Source of the DNA: Actinomycetes bacterium
GTDB taxonomy: Bacteria > Actinomycetota > Actinomycetes > Propionibacteriales > Propionibacteriaceae
Direction: 5' to 3'
Assembly: GCA_023387135.1 (NCBI GenBank)
Contig: JAEWIK010000295.1
Span: 1 to 19,200 of the forward strand
Length of the DNA: 19,200 nucleotides
Shown: positions 1 to 8,388 of the stretch, one piece after another
Numbering within the stretch: the first letter of the stretch is position 1
Layout: each line of letters starts with the position of its first letter
The notes under the pieces: model-generated
Database searches by the model: none
What the model saw: the letters and a program-made list of their open reading frames with translations, nothing else
What the model was told of the DNA's origin: nothing
Position numbers and translations under genes: made by a program

Positions 1-2234
1 TGCTTGTCCAGGGGGTGGTTCCCGTTGCCGCACTTGGGCGACACGACGCAGCGCGGGCAGCCCGCCTCGCACGCGCAGTGGAGCAACTGGTCGAGAGTGG
101 CGGCCAGCCAGCCGTCGATGGCGTCGAAAGCGCGCTCGGAGAACCCTGCTCCGCCCGGGTGTCCCTCGTGGACGAAGATCGTCAGGCAGCCGGTGTCGGG
201 ATGGACGACCGTCGAGAGGCCACCGATGTCCCACCTGTCACACGGGGCGAAGGCCGGCAGCAGGCCGATGGCGGCGTGCTCGGCGGCGTGGGCGGCGCCC
301 GGAAGCGCCTTCGGGTCGATGCCTGCGAGGGCGAGCGTGGCGGCGTCCATCGTCCACCAGACCGACCGCGTCTGGAGGCTGCGGACCGGCAACGCCAGCG
401 GCGTCGAATCCCACACCTTCCCGGTGAACTCGTCGCGCCTGAGGTAGCCCGACACCTGGCTGCTGAGTTCCACGGCGCCGAGGTGGGCGACGGCTCCCGG
501 CAGGACGCGCTGCACCTCGTCGGTGAGCACGCGCAGGTCGAAGTCGCCCACCGCCTGGGTGAAGAAGGGGTCGACGCTCGGCTTCACCAGCGCCGACCGC
601 TCCTCCGCGTCGTACTGCGTCACCAGCCACTGCTCGCCCTGGTGCAGGTAGATGGCTCCCTCGTGCACGGTGCGGTCGGCGGCCGACGGGTCGACCTGGC
701 CGATGACCCGCCCGGTGGTCGAATCCACGATGTCGACGCTGCCGCCCGCCAGGTTGCGCAGGTCGATGGCGTCCACCGCCCGTTCCGGACGCGTCCAGAA
801 CCAGCCGGCCGCCCGGCGGCGCAGCACCCCCTCGGCGGCGAGTTGGTCGGCGAGGGCGACGGTGGTCGGCCCGAAGAACTCCTCGTCCGCCTCCGTCAAC
901 TGCAGCTCCTGGGCGGCCGCAGCCAGGTGCGGCCCCAGCACGGCGGGCAGGGCGGGGTGCAGGACAGTCTTCTCGATCGGCCTGCCGAAGATGAGGTCGG
1001 GGTGGTCGCACAGGTAGGCGTCCATGGGCTCCGGCTTGGCGACCAGGACCGCCAGCGCGTCCCGGCCTGCCCGCCCGGCCCGTCCTGCCTGCTGCCACAG
1101 CGAGGCGAGGGTGCCGGGGAAACCGCAACTGATGACGACGTCCATCCCCGTGATGTCCACGCCCAGCTCGAGGGCGTCGGTGCTCGCCGCCCCGCGGAGG
1201 CTGCCGTCGGCGAGCGCGCGCTCAAGGGCACGCCGCTCGGCCGGGAGGTAGCCCGCCCGGTACGACGCGATCGACGCCGGTTCTGCGACCTTCGGCTGGG
1301 CACGCAGCGCGACGAGCTCGGCCTGCACGCGTGAGGTGGTGAACGTGAGCGTCTGGCGGCCCTGGCGGACGAGCTGCGCCATCAGCTCGGCGGCCTCGCT
1401 GTGAGGGTCCTCGGTCGGTTGCCAGAGGCAGAAGTCGAGGGCGGGACGGCGTGAGGTGTCGACGTCCACCGCCACGGCGTCGTCGACTCCCGCCAGCGCC
1501 CGGAGGTGACCCCCGGCGTCGGCGATGGTGGCGGAACTGGCGATGAACACGGGGTCGGCACCGTAGTGCCGCGCGAGCCGCCGCAGTCGTCTCAGCACCG
1601 CCGACACCTGAGCCCCGAAGACGCCCCGGTAGCGGTGCGCCTCGTCGACCACCACGTAGCGCAGGTTGCCGAGCAGCCGCGACCAGCGCTGATGGTTCGG
1701 CAGCACCGACCTGTGCAGCATGTCGGGGTTGCTGAGGACGAAGCCGGCGAAGTCGCGCGCGAAGCGCCGCTCGGGTTCGTCTGAGTCGCCGTCCAGCGTC
1801 GACACCCTGAAGCCCGGCAGTTCGAGGGCCCGGCAGGTGCGCCACTGGTCATGGGCGAGCGCCTTCGTCGGCGCCAGGTACAGCGCGGTGTGCCGGGGCT
1901 GGGTGAGCAACAACCCCGACGAGCGCGAGCGGACGGGGGCGGCGGCGTGGGTGCCCACCCGTCCATCGGCGGTGGCGGCCAGGACCGGCAGGAGATAGGC
2001 GAGGGTCTTGCCCGAGGCCGTCGGCGTGGCCAGGGCCACGTGCGATCCGGCGAAGGCCGCCTCGGCGGCGGCCACCTGGTGCTCCCACAGCCGCTCGACA
2101 CCGAGCCTGCCGATGGCTTGCCTGACTTCGGCACTCACCCACTCCGGATAGTCGGCGGTGACCCCGTCGCTGGCCGGGCGATGGTGGACGTGGCGCAGCC
2201 GCGGATCGTCGATCATCCACTCGGGCAGCGCCAT
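1..2234 (-). CDS. MrfA/Rv3649-like DEAD/DEAH-box helicase with C-terminal zinc (MZB/DUF1998) domain, 3' end cut by window
   Basis: The minus frame from ATG at 2234 stays open to the window edge (about 744 codons). It encodes an SF2 helicase. The Walker A motif ATPTASGKT lies at residues 69-77, DEAH at 197-200, an LTFTTSR motif-IV-like stretch near 290, LELGVDITG, and the arginine-finger motif QQAGRAGRAGR near 380. The C-terminal region reads EGAIYLHQGEQWLVTQYD and ends in a four-cysteine cluster (Cys722, Cys726, Cys729, Cys735) followed by NGNHPLDK. This is the DUF1998/MZB zinc signature of Bacillus MrfA (YprA, mitomycin repair), mycobacterial Rv3649 and yeast Hrq1. Family length suggests only a few terminal codons are missing. 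The likely role is an ATP-dependent 3'-5' DNA helicase in crosslink or adduct repair; the repair role is inferred from MrfA. It is divergent from the methyltransferase at 2299 with a 64-bp gap. The start was chosen because MALPEWMIDD precedes the conserved core without extra sequence; its RBS is weak. Confidence 0.9.
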   Translation of the reverse strand, partial: MALPEWMIDDPRLRHVHHRPASDGVTADYPEWVSAEVRQAIGRLGVERLWEHQVAAAEAAFAGSHVALATPTASGKTLAYLLPVLAATADGRVGTHAAAPVRSRSSGLLLTQPRHTALYLAPTKALAHDQWRTCRALELPGFRVSTLDGDSDEPERRFARDFAGFVLSNPDMLHRSVLPNHQRWSRLLGNLRYVVVDEAHRYRGVFGAQVSAVLRRLRRLARHYGADPVFIASSATIADAGGHLRALAGVDDAVAVDVDTSRRPALDFCLWQPTEDPHSEAAELMAQLVRQGRQTLTFTTSRVQAELVALRAQPKVAEPASIASYRAGYLPAERRALERALADGSLRGAASTDALELGVDITGMDVVISCGFPGTLASLWQQAGRAGRAGRDALAVLVAKPEPMDAYLCDHPDLIFGRPIEKTVLHPALPAVLGPHLAAAAQELQLTEADEEFFGPTTVALADQLAAEGVLRRRAAGWFWTRPERAVDAIDLRNLAGGSVDIVDSTTGRVIGQVDPSAADRTVHEGAIYLHQGEQWLVTQYDAEERSALVKPSVDPFFTQAVGDFDLRVLTDEVQRVLPGAVAHLGAVELSSQVSGYLRRDEFTGKVWDSTPLALPVRSLQTRSVWWTMDAATLALAGIDPKALPGAAHAAEHAAIGLLPAFAPCDRWDIGGLSTVVHPDTGCLTIFVHEGHPGGAGFSERAFDAIDGWLAATLDQLLHCACEAGCPRCVVSPKCGNGNHPLDK

Positions 2235-2298
2235 GCGCCCAGCCTGCCACGGCAGTCCGACAAGTGCGGTACGCGATTCGGCGTGAAAGGGTGAGGTC

Positions 2299-3783
2299 AT
2301 GCTCACTCCCGGGGCCATCGACAGGCTGCGCGACGACCTGTCCACCGTCCAGTACACCCTCGAAGGCGTCGAGCGCAGGCTCGGACGGCAGGCGCTGAGC
2401 GCCCTCGGCCGGAACAGCAGCGTGGCGGCGTCGGACGCGCTGGGCGCCGACGACGACCCCGAGGCCGACGCGATCCGGCTCTGGCTGCTGCAGCAGGCGG
2501 TCCCCAGGCGGCGCCTGCGCTGGCTGGCGACTGACTCCCTGTTCGACGCCGGGCTGCTCGAAGGCGGCGACGAGGTGAGGGCGACGGTCGAACTCAAGCC
2601 TCACGGCTCGGACGAGCTGTCAGGCTGGATCTGCTCCGACCAGACCCCGCTCGACGGCCACACCGGCACGCCGCGCCCCGACTTCGTGCTCGGCGCTTCG
2701 CCGGCGTCCACGACGCTCGCCCAGCTCATTCCCAGGACGCCGAGGGCGTCGGCCCTCGACCTGGGGACCGGCTGCGGCATCCAGACGCTGCACCTGGCGG
2801 GGCACTGCGACAGGGTCGTCGCCACCGACCTGAACCGACGGGCGCTCGACCTCGCCGCCATCAGCCTGCGCCTGAGCGGGGTGGAGGCCGACCTGCGCCT
2901 GGGCTCGCTCTACGAACCGGTGGCAGGCGAGGGCTTCGACCTCATCGTGAGCAACCCGCCGTACGTGATGTCGCCTCCCGGCGGAGAACTGGTGTACCGC
3001 GAGGGGCAGTTCACCGGGGACGGGCTGATGCGCGAGGTCGTCGCGTCGGCACCGCTGAACGACGACGGCCTGCTGGTCGTGCTCGGCAACTGGGCGCAGG
3101 TCGAGGGACGCGCGTGGCAGGAGCGGGTGGCCGAGTGGGTGCCGCAGGGCTGCGATGCGCTCGTGCTGCAGCGCGAGGAACTCGACCCCTACGAGTACAT
3201 CGAGTTGTGGCTGGCCGACGCGGGGCTGCCCGACACTCCCTCCTACCTGCCGGAGTACCGCCGCTGGCTCGACTACTTCGAGGAGCAGCGCATCACGGGG
3301 GTCGGCATGGGGTGGCTCTTCCTGCACAAGTCGGGCACGTCGTCGCCGGACCTGCGGATCGAGGAATGGCCGCACTCGGTGTCGCAGCCCGTCGCCAAGG
3401 CAATCACCACGCATTTCGCCGCGGTGGCGCCTGCCCGCTGGCCGGACGACAGGCTGCTCGCCGAGCGACTCACCCGGCCGGGCGACCTCGTCCAGGAGAC
3501 TGTCGGACGGCCCGGCGCCGGCGACCCCGAGCACATCGTGCTGCGACAGCCGTCGGGCCTGTGTCGCGCCGTCGCCGTGGACACCGCGCTGGCGGCGCTC
3601 GTCGGCGCCTGCGACGGCGACCTGCAACTGGGCCAACTGGTGGCGGCGGTGGCCGGCCTGCTGGAGGTCGAGCCCGCCGCGTTGGCGTCCGACGTCCTGT
3701 CGCGCGTACGGCAATTGGTGGCGGACGGTTTCCTCCTGCCCGCGGGCGGGAATCCCGGACCCGACGGTGATGGTTTGTCCTAG
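2299..3783 (+). CDS. Class I SAM-dependent methyltransferase with NPPY motif, substrate unknown
   Basis: A 494-residue protein starts at ATG 2299 after a GTGAGG-like RBS. Residues 1-145 form an N-terminal helical region with no recognised catalytic motif. The SAM-binding motif I, LDLGTGCG, lies at 153-160, and the catalytic motif NPPY at 219-222 within IVSNPPYVMSPP. NPPY is typical of HemK/PrmC-type glutamine N5- and nucleic-acid N6-adenine methyltransferases, so transfer to an amide or exocyclic amine nitrogen is likely. The C-terminal part from about 330 lacks known motifs; residues about 425-480 look like a small winged-helix-type fold. At 494 aa it is much longer than PrmC (about 280 aa), so it is not the ordinary release-factor enzyme. 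It may be cotranscribed with the protease gene that follows after 33 nt. The methyltransferase class is secure; the target is not visible in the sequence. Confidence 0.85.
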   Translation: MLTPGAIDRLRDDLSTVQYTLEGVERRLGRQALSALGRNSSVAASDALGADDDPEADAIRLWLLQQAVPRRRLRWLATDSLFDAGLLEGGDEVRATVELKPHGSDELSGWICSDQTPLDGHTGTPRPDFVLGASPASTTLAQLIPRTPRASALDLGTGCGIQTLHLAGHCDRVVATDLNRRALDLAAISLRLSGVEADLRLGSLYEPVAGEGFDLIVSNPPYVMSPPGGELVYREGQFTGDGLMREVVASAPLNDDGLLVVLGNWAQVEGRAWQERVAEWVPQGCDALVLQREELDPYEYIELWLADAGLPDTPSYLPEYRRWLDYFEEQRITGVGMGWLFLHKSGTSSPDLRIEEWPHSVSQPVAKAITTHFAAVAPARWPDDRLLAERLTRPGDLVQETVGRPGAGDPEHIVLRQPSGLCRAVAVDTALAALVGACDGDLQLGQLVAAVAGLLEVEPAALASDVLSRVRQLVADGFLLPAGGNPGPDGDGLS

Positions 3784-3816
3784 GCAGAGAGACTGGTGGG
3801 GAGCGAGAGCGAGACG

Positions 3817-5583
3817 ATGAGCGACCAGGACGAGCCGACGCAGCCGATCGCGGGTGGGCAGAACGAGCCCGAACCCACGCGCGTGCTGCGTCCCCAGGAC
3901 GATCCCTGGGCGAGCCCGCCGGCCGACGACAGGTGGTCGGCAGGGCCGTCCTCGTGGGCGCCCCCGTCCGCCGACCAGCGATGGGATGCCTCGTACCAGC
4001 CGCGCTACGGCCTCTCGTCCGGGCAGCCGGGTCAGGGGGACGACGGCTGGGCCACGCAGGTGGGCGGGCAACCACAGTCCCAGTACGGGTTCCAGCCCGG
4101 CCAGCAGCCTTACGGGCAGCCCGCCGAACAGCCTTACGGGCAGTACGGTCAGGACGCCTACGGAAGGCAGTACGGCCAGGACGCCTACGGTCGCCAGCAG
4201 TACGGCCAGCCCTACGGCCACCCGCAGTACGGCCAGCAACCCGGGCAGCAGCAGTACGGCCCCGGGCAGTACGGCGGGCACGTGGGCGCGGAGCAAGCTG
4301 GCTCGCCGTGGCAGCACCAGCCGGGACAACCCGGCTGGAACGGGCAGTACGGCTACCAGCAGTACCCGCCCGGCTACGGGCAGCAGCAGTACGAGCAGGG
4401 CCAGCAGTGGTGGCGTCCGTCCGAGCAGCAGGGCTTCGGCTACCCGCAGCAGTCGTACCGTCCGGTGCCCACCCGGCGCCGCAGCCCGGCCCAGCGGATC
4501 GCGCTGGTGCTCGCGCTCATGCTCGCCTTCGCCATGGCACTCGCCGGCGTCGCGTACCTCTTCCCGCGGAACCTCGAGCGGGCCGGCGGGCCGACCCAGA
4601 GCGAGGCGCCCACCCACGTCCCGAGCAGCCTGCCGTCCTCGCCGACCCGCGCGCCCGTCGACCCCGACCGTCCGCGGGCCGAACCGGCGCTCAAGGTGAG
4701 TGCGGCCGAATCGGCGGGGGTCGTGCTGATCGAGGCCACGACGGCTGAAGGGGTCGCGGCAGGCAGCGGCATGCTGCTCACCCAGGACGGCAAGGTGCTC
4801 ACCAACTACCACGTCGTCGCGGGCTCGGACGTCATCAGCATCACCATCGCCGACACCGCCGACGTCTATCGCGCCACGGTGCTCGGTTTCGACCAGACCA
4901 AGGACGTGGCCCTGCTCCAGCTCCGCGGCGCGAGCGAGCTGACGACCGTCGTCCTCGACTCCGACCCGGTCAAGGTCGGAGAGTCCGCGTACGCGGTGGG
5001 CAACGCCAACGGTGACGGCGTGCTGGTGCGCGCGTCGGGTGAGGTGACCGACACCGACAAGAACCTCACGGTGAAGTCGGACTCGCCCTGGGGCTCGGAG
5101 GAAGACCTCAAGGACCTGATCGAGACGTCGGCCGGCGCCGTCCCCGGGCATTCCGGCGGACCAATGTTCGACGACGAGGGCGAGGTGCTCGGCATGACCA
5201 CCGCCGGGTCGCAGGAGCGCCGCCAGAGCTACGCCATCCCGATCGGGGACGCCATGAGCGTCGTCGCCACCATTGAGGCAGGCAGCGACAGCGGCACCGT
5301 CAGGGTCGGGCCGGCAGGCTACCTCGGAGTGAAGTTCGGCAACATCGGCGCGGCGGGCGCCACCGTCACCGAGGTCGTCGAGGGCGGACCGGCCGACGAG
5401 GCAGGCATCGAGAGCGGCAGCATGATCACGAAGATCGGCGACACCGCCATCACGCGCGGGCTCAACCTTGCCAATGTCGTCCGCTCGCTGGAGCCCGGCG
5501 CCAAGGTGCCGGTGGAGTGGGTGGCGCCCGACGGCGAGCGCGAGCGGGAGACTGTCGTCCTGGGGTCGAGCCCGGTCAACTGA
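3817..5583 (+). CDS. Membrane-anchored HtrA/trypsin-like serine protease with PDZ domain and Q/Y/G-rich cytoplasmic head
   Basis: ATG 3817 gives 588 residues (MSDQDEPTQPIAGG). A GTG at 3796 is an alternative in-frame start, but the ATG gives the more typical N-terminus. Residues 1-220 are low complexity, rich in Gln, Tyr, Gly and Pro (QYGQ/PYGQ repeats). One membrane helix at about 228-249 follows TRRR, so the head is cytoplasmic and the protease faces outward. A Thr/Pro/Ser-rich linker precedes a chymotrypsin-fold domain with catalytic His332 (NYHVVAG), Asp363 (KDVALLQL) and Ser446 (PGHSGGP; His replaces the usual Asn before Ser). The PDZ domain begins about residue 505 (GYLGVKFGN) and includes GGPADEAGIESGSMITKIGD. 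This is the layout of actinobacterial HtrA/PepD proteins involved in envelope protein quality control; the specific substrate is unknown. It lies downstream of the methyltransferase and upstream of topA. Confidence 0.9.
   Translation: MSDQDEPTQPIAGGQNEPEPTRVLRPQDDPWASPPADDRWSAGPSSWAPPSADQRWDASYQPRYGLSSGQPGQGDDGWATQVGGQPQSQYGFQPGQQPYGQPAEQPYGQYGQDAYGRQYGQDAYGRQQYGQPYGHPQYGQQPGQQQYGPGQYGGHVGAEQAGSPWQHQPGQPGWNGQYGYQQYPPGYGQQQYEQGQQWWRPSEQQGFGYPQQSYRPVPTRRRSPAQRIALVLALMLAFAMALAGVAYLFPRNLERAGGPTQSEAPTHVPSSLPSSPTRAPVDPDRPRAEPALKVSAAESAGVVLIEATTAEGVAAGSGMLLTQDGKVLTNYHVVAGSDVISITIADTADVYRATVLGFDQTKDVALLQLRGASELTTVVLDSDPVKVGESAYAVGNANGDGVLVRASGEVTDTDKNLTVKSDSPWGSEEDLKDLIETSAGAVPGHSGGPMFDDEGEVLGMTTAGSQERRQSYAIPIGDAMSVVATIEAGSDSGTVRVGPAGYLGVKFGNIGAAGATVTEVVEGGPADEAGIESGSMITKIGDTAITRGLNLANVVRSLEPGAKVPVEWVAPDGERERETVVLGSSPVN
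4081..4440 (+). repeat. Degenerate QYGQ-coding repeat tract in the protease gene
   Basis: Variants of CAGTACGG(C/G) and TACGGGCAG recur about every 9-20 bases. The clearest unit is a near-perfect tandem pair encoding YGQDAYGRQ at about 4141-4200. The repeats are in frame and build the Gln/Tyr/Gly-rich cytoplasmic head of the protease. Such a tract can expand or contract by slippage without shifting the frame. Confidence 0.7.
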
Positions 5584-5611
5584 CCCCCGCCACCGCGTCT
5601 GGTCACGGGGG
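5584..5611 (+). terminator. Possible hairpin after the protease gene
   Basis: CCCCCG at 5584-5589 can pair with CGGGGG at 5606-5611 around a 16-nt loop just after the protease stop codon. No U-tract follows, so this is a weak terminator candidate. Confidence 0.25.
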
Positions 5612-5639
5612 AGACGCATGGCGTCCTGTCCGGCGGGGA

Positions 5640-5645
5640 TAGAGT
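5640..5645 (+). promoter_or_regulatory. Candidate -10 box (TAGAGT) for topA
   Basis: TAGAGT fits the actinobacterial TANNNT consensus. It lies 45 nt upstream of the chosen topA start, which leaves a short leader carrying the AAGGAAG RBS. No convincing -35 element is seen. Confidence 0.3.
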
Positions 5646-5670
5646 GGGGCGCCGAAACCGTCCGTGGCAG

Positions 5671-5677
5671 AAGGAAG
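5671..5677 (+). promoter_or_regulatory. Ribosome binding site deciding the topA start
   Basis: AAGGAAG lies 7 nt before GTG 5685. The upstream in-frame GTG at 5664 has no comparable RBS, and starting there would place this Shine-Dalgarno sequence inside the coding region. The downstream start is therefore preferred. Confidence 0.65.
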
Positions 5678-5684
5678 CAGCGCC

Positions 5685-8384
5685 GTGGCTCAAACGACCA
5701 AGCGTCGGCTCGTCATCGTCGAGTCGCCAACGAAGGCCGTCAGCCTTGCCAAATTCCTCGGCCCGGGGTACATGGTCGAGTCCAGCCGCGGCCACGTTCG
5801 CGACCTGCCGGAGAAGGCCGCCGACGTCCCCGCCAAGTACAAGGGCGAGAAGTGGGCGCGCACCGGGGTCAACGTGGACGCGGACTTCGCACCCATCTAT
5901 GTGGTGGACGCTGACAAGAAGTCGACCATCCGTGATCTCAAGGCGAAACTCGCCGACGCCGACGAACTCCTGCTCGCCACCGATGAGGACCGCGAGGGCG
6001 AGGCCATCGCGTGGCACCTGCTGGACGAACTGAAGCCGAAGATCCCCGTCAAGCGGATGGTGTTCCACGAGATCACCCCCGAAGCCATCACGGCCGCCGT
6101 CGACAACACCCGCGAACTCGACACCGACCTCGTCGACGCGCAGGAGACCCGGCGCATCCTCGACAGGCTGTACGGCTACGAGGTGTCGCCCGTCCTATGG
6201 AAGAAGGTCATGCCGAAGCTCTCGGCGGGCAGGGTGCAGTCCGTGGCGACGCGCCTGGTCGTCGACAGGGAGTGGGAGCGCATCAGGTTCACCGTCGCCG
6301 AGTACGCCGACATCGAAGCAGTGCTCGACGCCGGCGAGTCGGCGGACCCCGGCACGTTCTCCGCCGGGCTCGTCCAGCTCGGCACCCAGCGGCTGGCGGT
6401 CGGCAAGGACTTCGGCTCGGACGGCAAGCTCACCCGCACCGACGTCCTGCACCTCGGCGGCGATGCTGCCGAGTCCCTCGCCGAGGCGTTGAAGACGGCG
6501 AGCTATGTCGTGTCGGCGGTCGAGGCCAAGCCGTATCGCAGCAAGCCCTACGAGCCGTTCCGGACGACGACGCTGCAGCGCGAGGCGGGCAACAAGCTCC
6601 ACTTCACCGCGCAGCGGACGATGTCGCTCGCCCAGGACCTCTACGAGCGCGGCTTCATCACCTATATGCGTACCGACTCGGTGACGCTGTCGCAGACGGC
6701 GATCGCGGCGGCCCGGGCGCAGATCAAGCACTTGTACGGCGGCGCCTACCTTCCCGACGCTCCGCGCGTCTACGCGTCCAAGGTGAAGAGCGCCCAGGAG
6801 GCGCACGAGGCCATCCGTCCGGCGGGCGAGAAGTTCCAGACCCCCGCCGAGACCGGCCTGCACGGCGACCACCTGCGGCTCTACGAACTGGTGTGGAAGC
6901 GCACGCTGGCCTCGCAGATGAAGGACGCCGAGGGCAACACAGTCAGCGTCAAGATCGGCGCGACCCTGCCCGAGCGGGTCGCCGTCACCGACGCCTCCAC
7001 GGGCGAGGTGGTCGAGGCGGGACGCGCCACCTTCAGCGCCTCCGGACGCACCATCACGTTCCCCGGCTACCTCAAGGTGTACGTCGCCGCCGCCGAGGGC
7101 GACCAGGCCGCCGACGACGCCCAGACCCCGCTGCCCGCCCTCGAGGTGGGGCAGGGACTGACGGCCGAGACCGTCACCCCCAAGCCGCACCGCACCAGCC
7201 CGCCGGCCCGCTACACCGAGCCCTCGCTGGTCGCCGAGCTGGAGCGCCGCGACATCGGGCGTCCGTCGACCTACGCCTCGATCATCAGGGTCATCACGTC
7301 CCGCGACTACGTGTTCAAGAAGGGTTCGGCGCTCGTGCCGACCTGGCTCGCGTTCGCCGTCACCCGGCTGCTGGAGGAGCACTTCACCAAGCTGATCGAC
7401 TACGACTTCACCGCCCAGATGGAGGAGACGCTCGACGAGATCGCCAACGGCAACGCCGCGCGGGCAGCGGTGCTGCGCGACTTCTACTTCGGGCCGGACG
7501 GGGCCACCCACGAAGGCCTCAACGCCCTCGTGAACGAGCTCGGTGAGATCGACGCCAGGGGGCTCTCGACCTTCCCGCTGGGCGACTCCGGCATCAACGT
7601 CAGGGTCGGCAGGTACGGCACCTACATCGAGGACGCCGAGGGCCGCCGCGCCAATGTCGACCCCGAGGTGCCGCCCGCCGAGCTCACCGTCGAGTACGCG
7701 AAGGAACTGCTCGACAAGCCCGCCGCCGAGGAACGCGTCATCGGCACCGACCCCGGCAGCGGGCTCACCGTCGTGGCCAAGTCGGGCCGCTACGGGCCGT
7801 ATGTGACAGAACTGCTGCCCGAGGACGCGCCGAAGAGCGCCAAGCCGAGGACGGGCTCGCTGTTCAGCTCGATGTCGGTCGAGACTGTCACGCTCAAGCA
7901 GGCCCTGAAGCTGCTGAGCCTGCCGCGGGTCGTCGGCGTCGCGGCGGACGGCGAGGAGATCACCGCCCAGAACGGACGCTACGGGCCCTACCTGAAGAAG
8001 GGCACCGACTCGCGGTCGCTGGCGACCGAGGACCAGATCTTCGACATCACGCTGGAGGAGGCCGAGGCCATCTACTCCCAGCCGAAGACGAGGGGCGGCA
8101 GGACGGCGAGCGGCCCGCTGCGCGAACTGGGCGCCGATCCCGTCTCGGGCAAGCCCGTCGTCGTCAAGGACGGCAGGTTCGGCCCGTACGTGACGGACGG
8201 GGAGGTCAACGCGACCCTGCGTCGCGCAGACTCCGTGGAGGCGATCACGATCGAACGTGCCGCCGAGCTGCTGGCCGAGAAGCGGGCCAAGGGCCCGGCT
8301 CCCAAGCGCACCCGCACGACCCGCACGTCGTCGAGCACCACGAAGAAGTCGACGACCTCCCGCGCCCGCAAGACCGCCGGCTGA
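5685..8384 (+). CDS. topA: DNA topoisomerase I (type IA)
   Basis: The gene encodes 899 residues from GTG 5685, a length typical of actinobacterial TopA. The enzyme relaxes negatively supercoiled DNA by transient single-strand cleavage. The Toprim domain begins at residue 8 (RLVIVESPTKA) and carries the acidic metal-binding segment DEDREGEAIAWHLL from residue 100. The active-site tyrosine is Tyr327 in GFITYMRTDS. Also visible are SAGRVQSVATRLVVDRE and the conserved RPSTYASII segment. The C-terminal half has no zinc-finger cysteines but carries at least four topoisomerase C-terminal repeats (GRYGTYIED, GRYGPYVTEL, GRYGPYLKKG, GRFGPYVTDG). It ends in a Lys/Arg/Ser/Thr-rich tail as in mycobacterial and streptomycete enzymes, where the tail helps DNA binding and processivity. 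Only 4 nt separate its stop from tmk, so the two are probably cotranscribed. Confidence 0.97.
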   Translation: MAQTTKRRLVIVESPTKAVSLAKFLGPGYMVESSRGHVRDLPEKAADVPAKYKGEKWARTGVNVDADFAPIYVVDADKKSTIRDLKAKLADADELLLATDEDREGEAIAWHLLDELKPKIPVKRMVFHEITPEAITAAVDNTRELDTDLVDAQETRRILDRLYGYEVSPVLWKKVMPKLSAGRVQSVATRLVVDREWERIRFTVAEYADIEAVLDAGESADPGTFSAGLVQLGTQRLAVGKDFGSDGKLTRTDVLHLGGDAAESLAEALKTASYVVSAVEAKPYRSKPYEPFRTTTLQREAGNKLHFTAQRTMSLAQDLYERGFITYMRTDSVTLSQTAIAAARAQIKHLYGGAYLPDAPRVYASKVKSAQEAHEAIRPAGEKFQTPAETGLHGDHLRLYELVWKRTLASQMKDAEGNTVSVKIGATLPERVAVTDASTGEVVEAGRATFSASGRTITFPGYLKVYVAAAEGDQAADDAQTPLPALEVGQGLTAETVTPKPHRTSPPARYTEPSLVAELERRDIGRPSTYASIIRVITSRDYVFKKGSALVPTWLAFAVTRLLEEHFTKLIDYDFTAQMEETLDEIANGNAARAAVLRDFYFGPDGATHEGLNALVNELGEIDARGLSTFPLGDSGINVRVGRYGTYIEDAEGRRANVDPEVPPAELTVEYAKELLDKPAAEERVIGTDPGSGLTVVAKSGRYGPYVTELLPEDAPKSAKPRTGSLFSSMSVETVTLKQALKLLSLPRVVGVAADGEEITAQNGRYGPYLKKGTDSRSLATEDQIFDITLEEAEAIYSQPKTRGGRTASGPLRELGADPVSGKPVVVKDGRFGPYVTDGEVNATLRRADSVEAITIERAAELLAEKRAKGPAPKRTRTTRTSSSTTKKSTTSRARKTAG

Positions 8385-8388
8385 CGCG

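Noticed and set aside
15..1334. A 439-codon plus-strand open frame at the left edge
   Set aside because: It is codon-aligned antisense to the helicase, whose minus frame shows all helicase motifs and the four-cysteine C-terminus.
2620..5619. A 999-codon minus-strand open frame opposite the methyltransferase and protease genes
   Set aside because: It mirrors two well-supported genes, has a composition dominated by Arg/Gly/Val/His without domains, and is a typical GC-rich antisense shadow.
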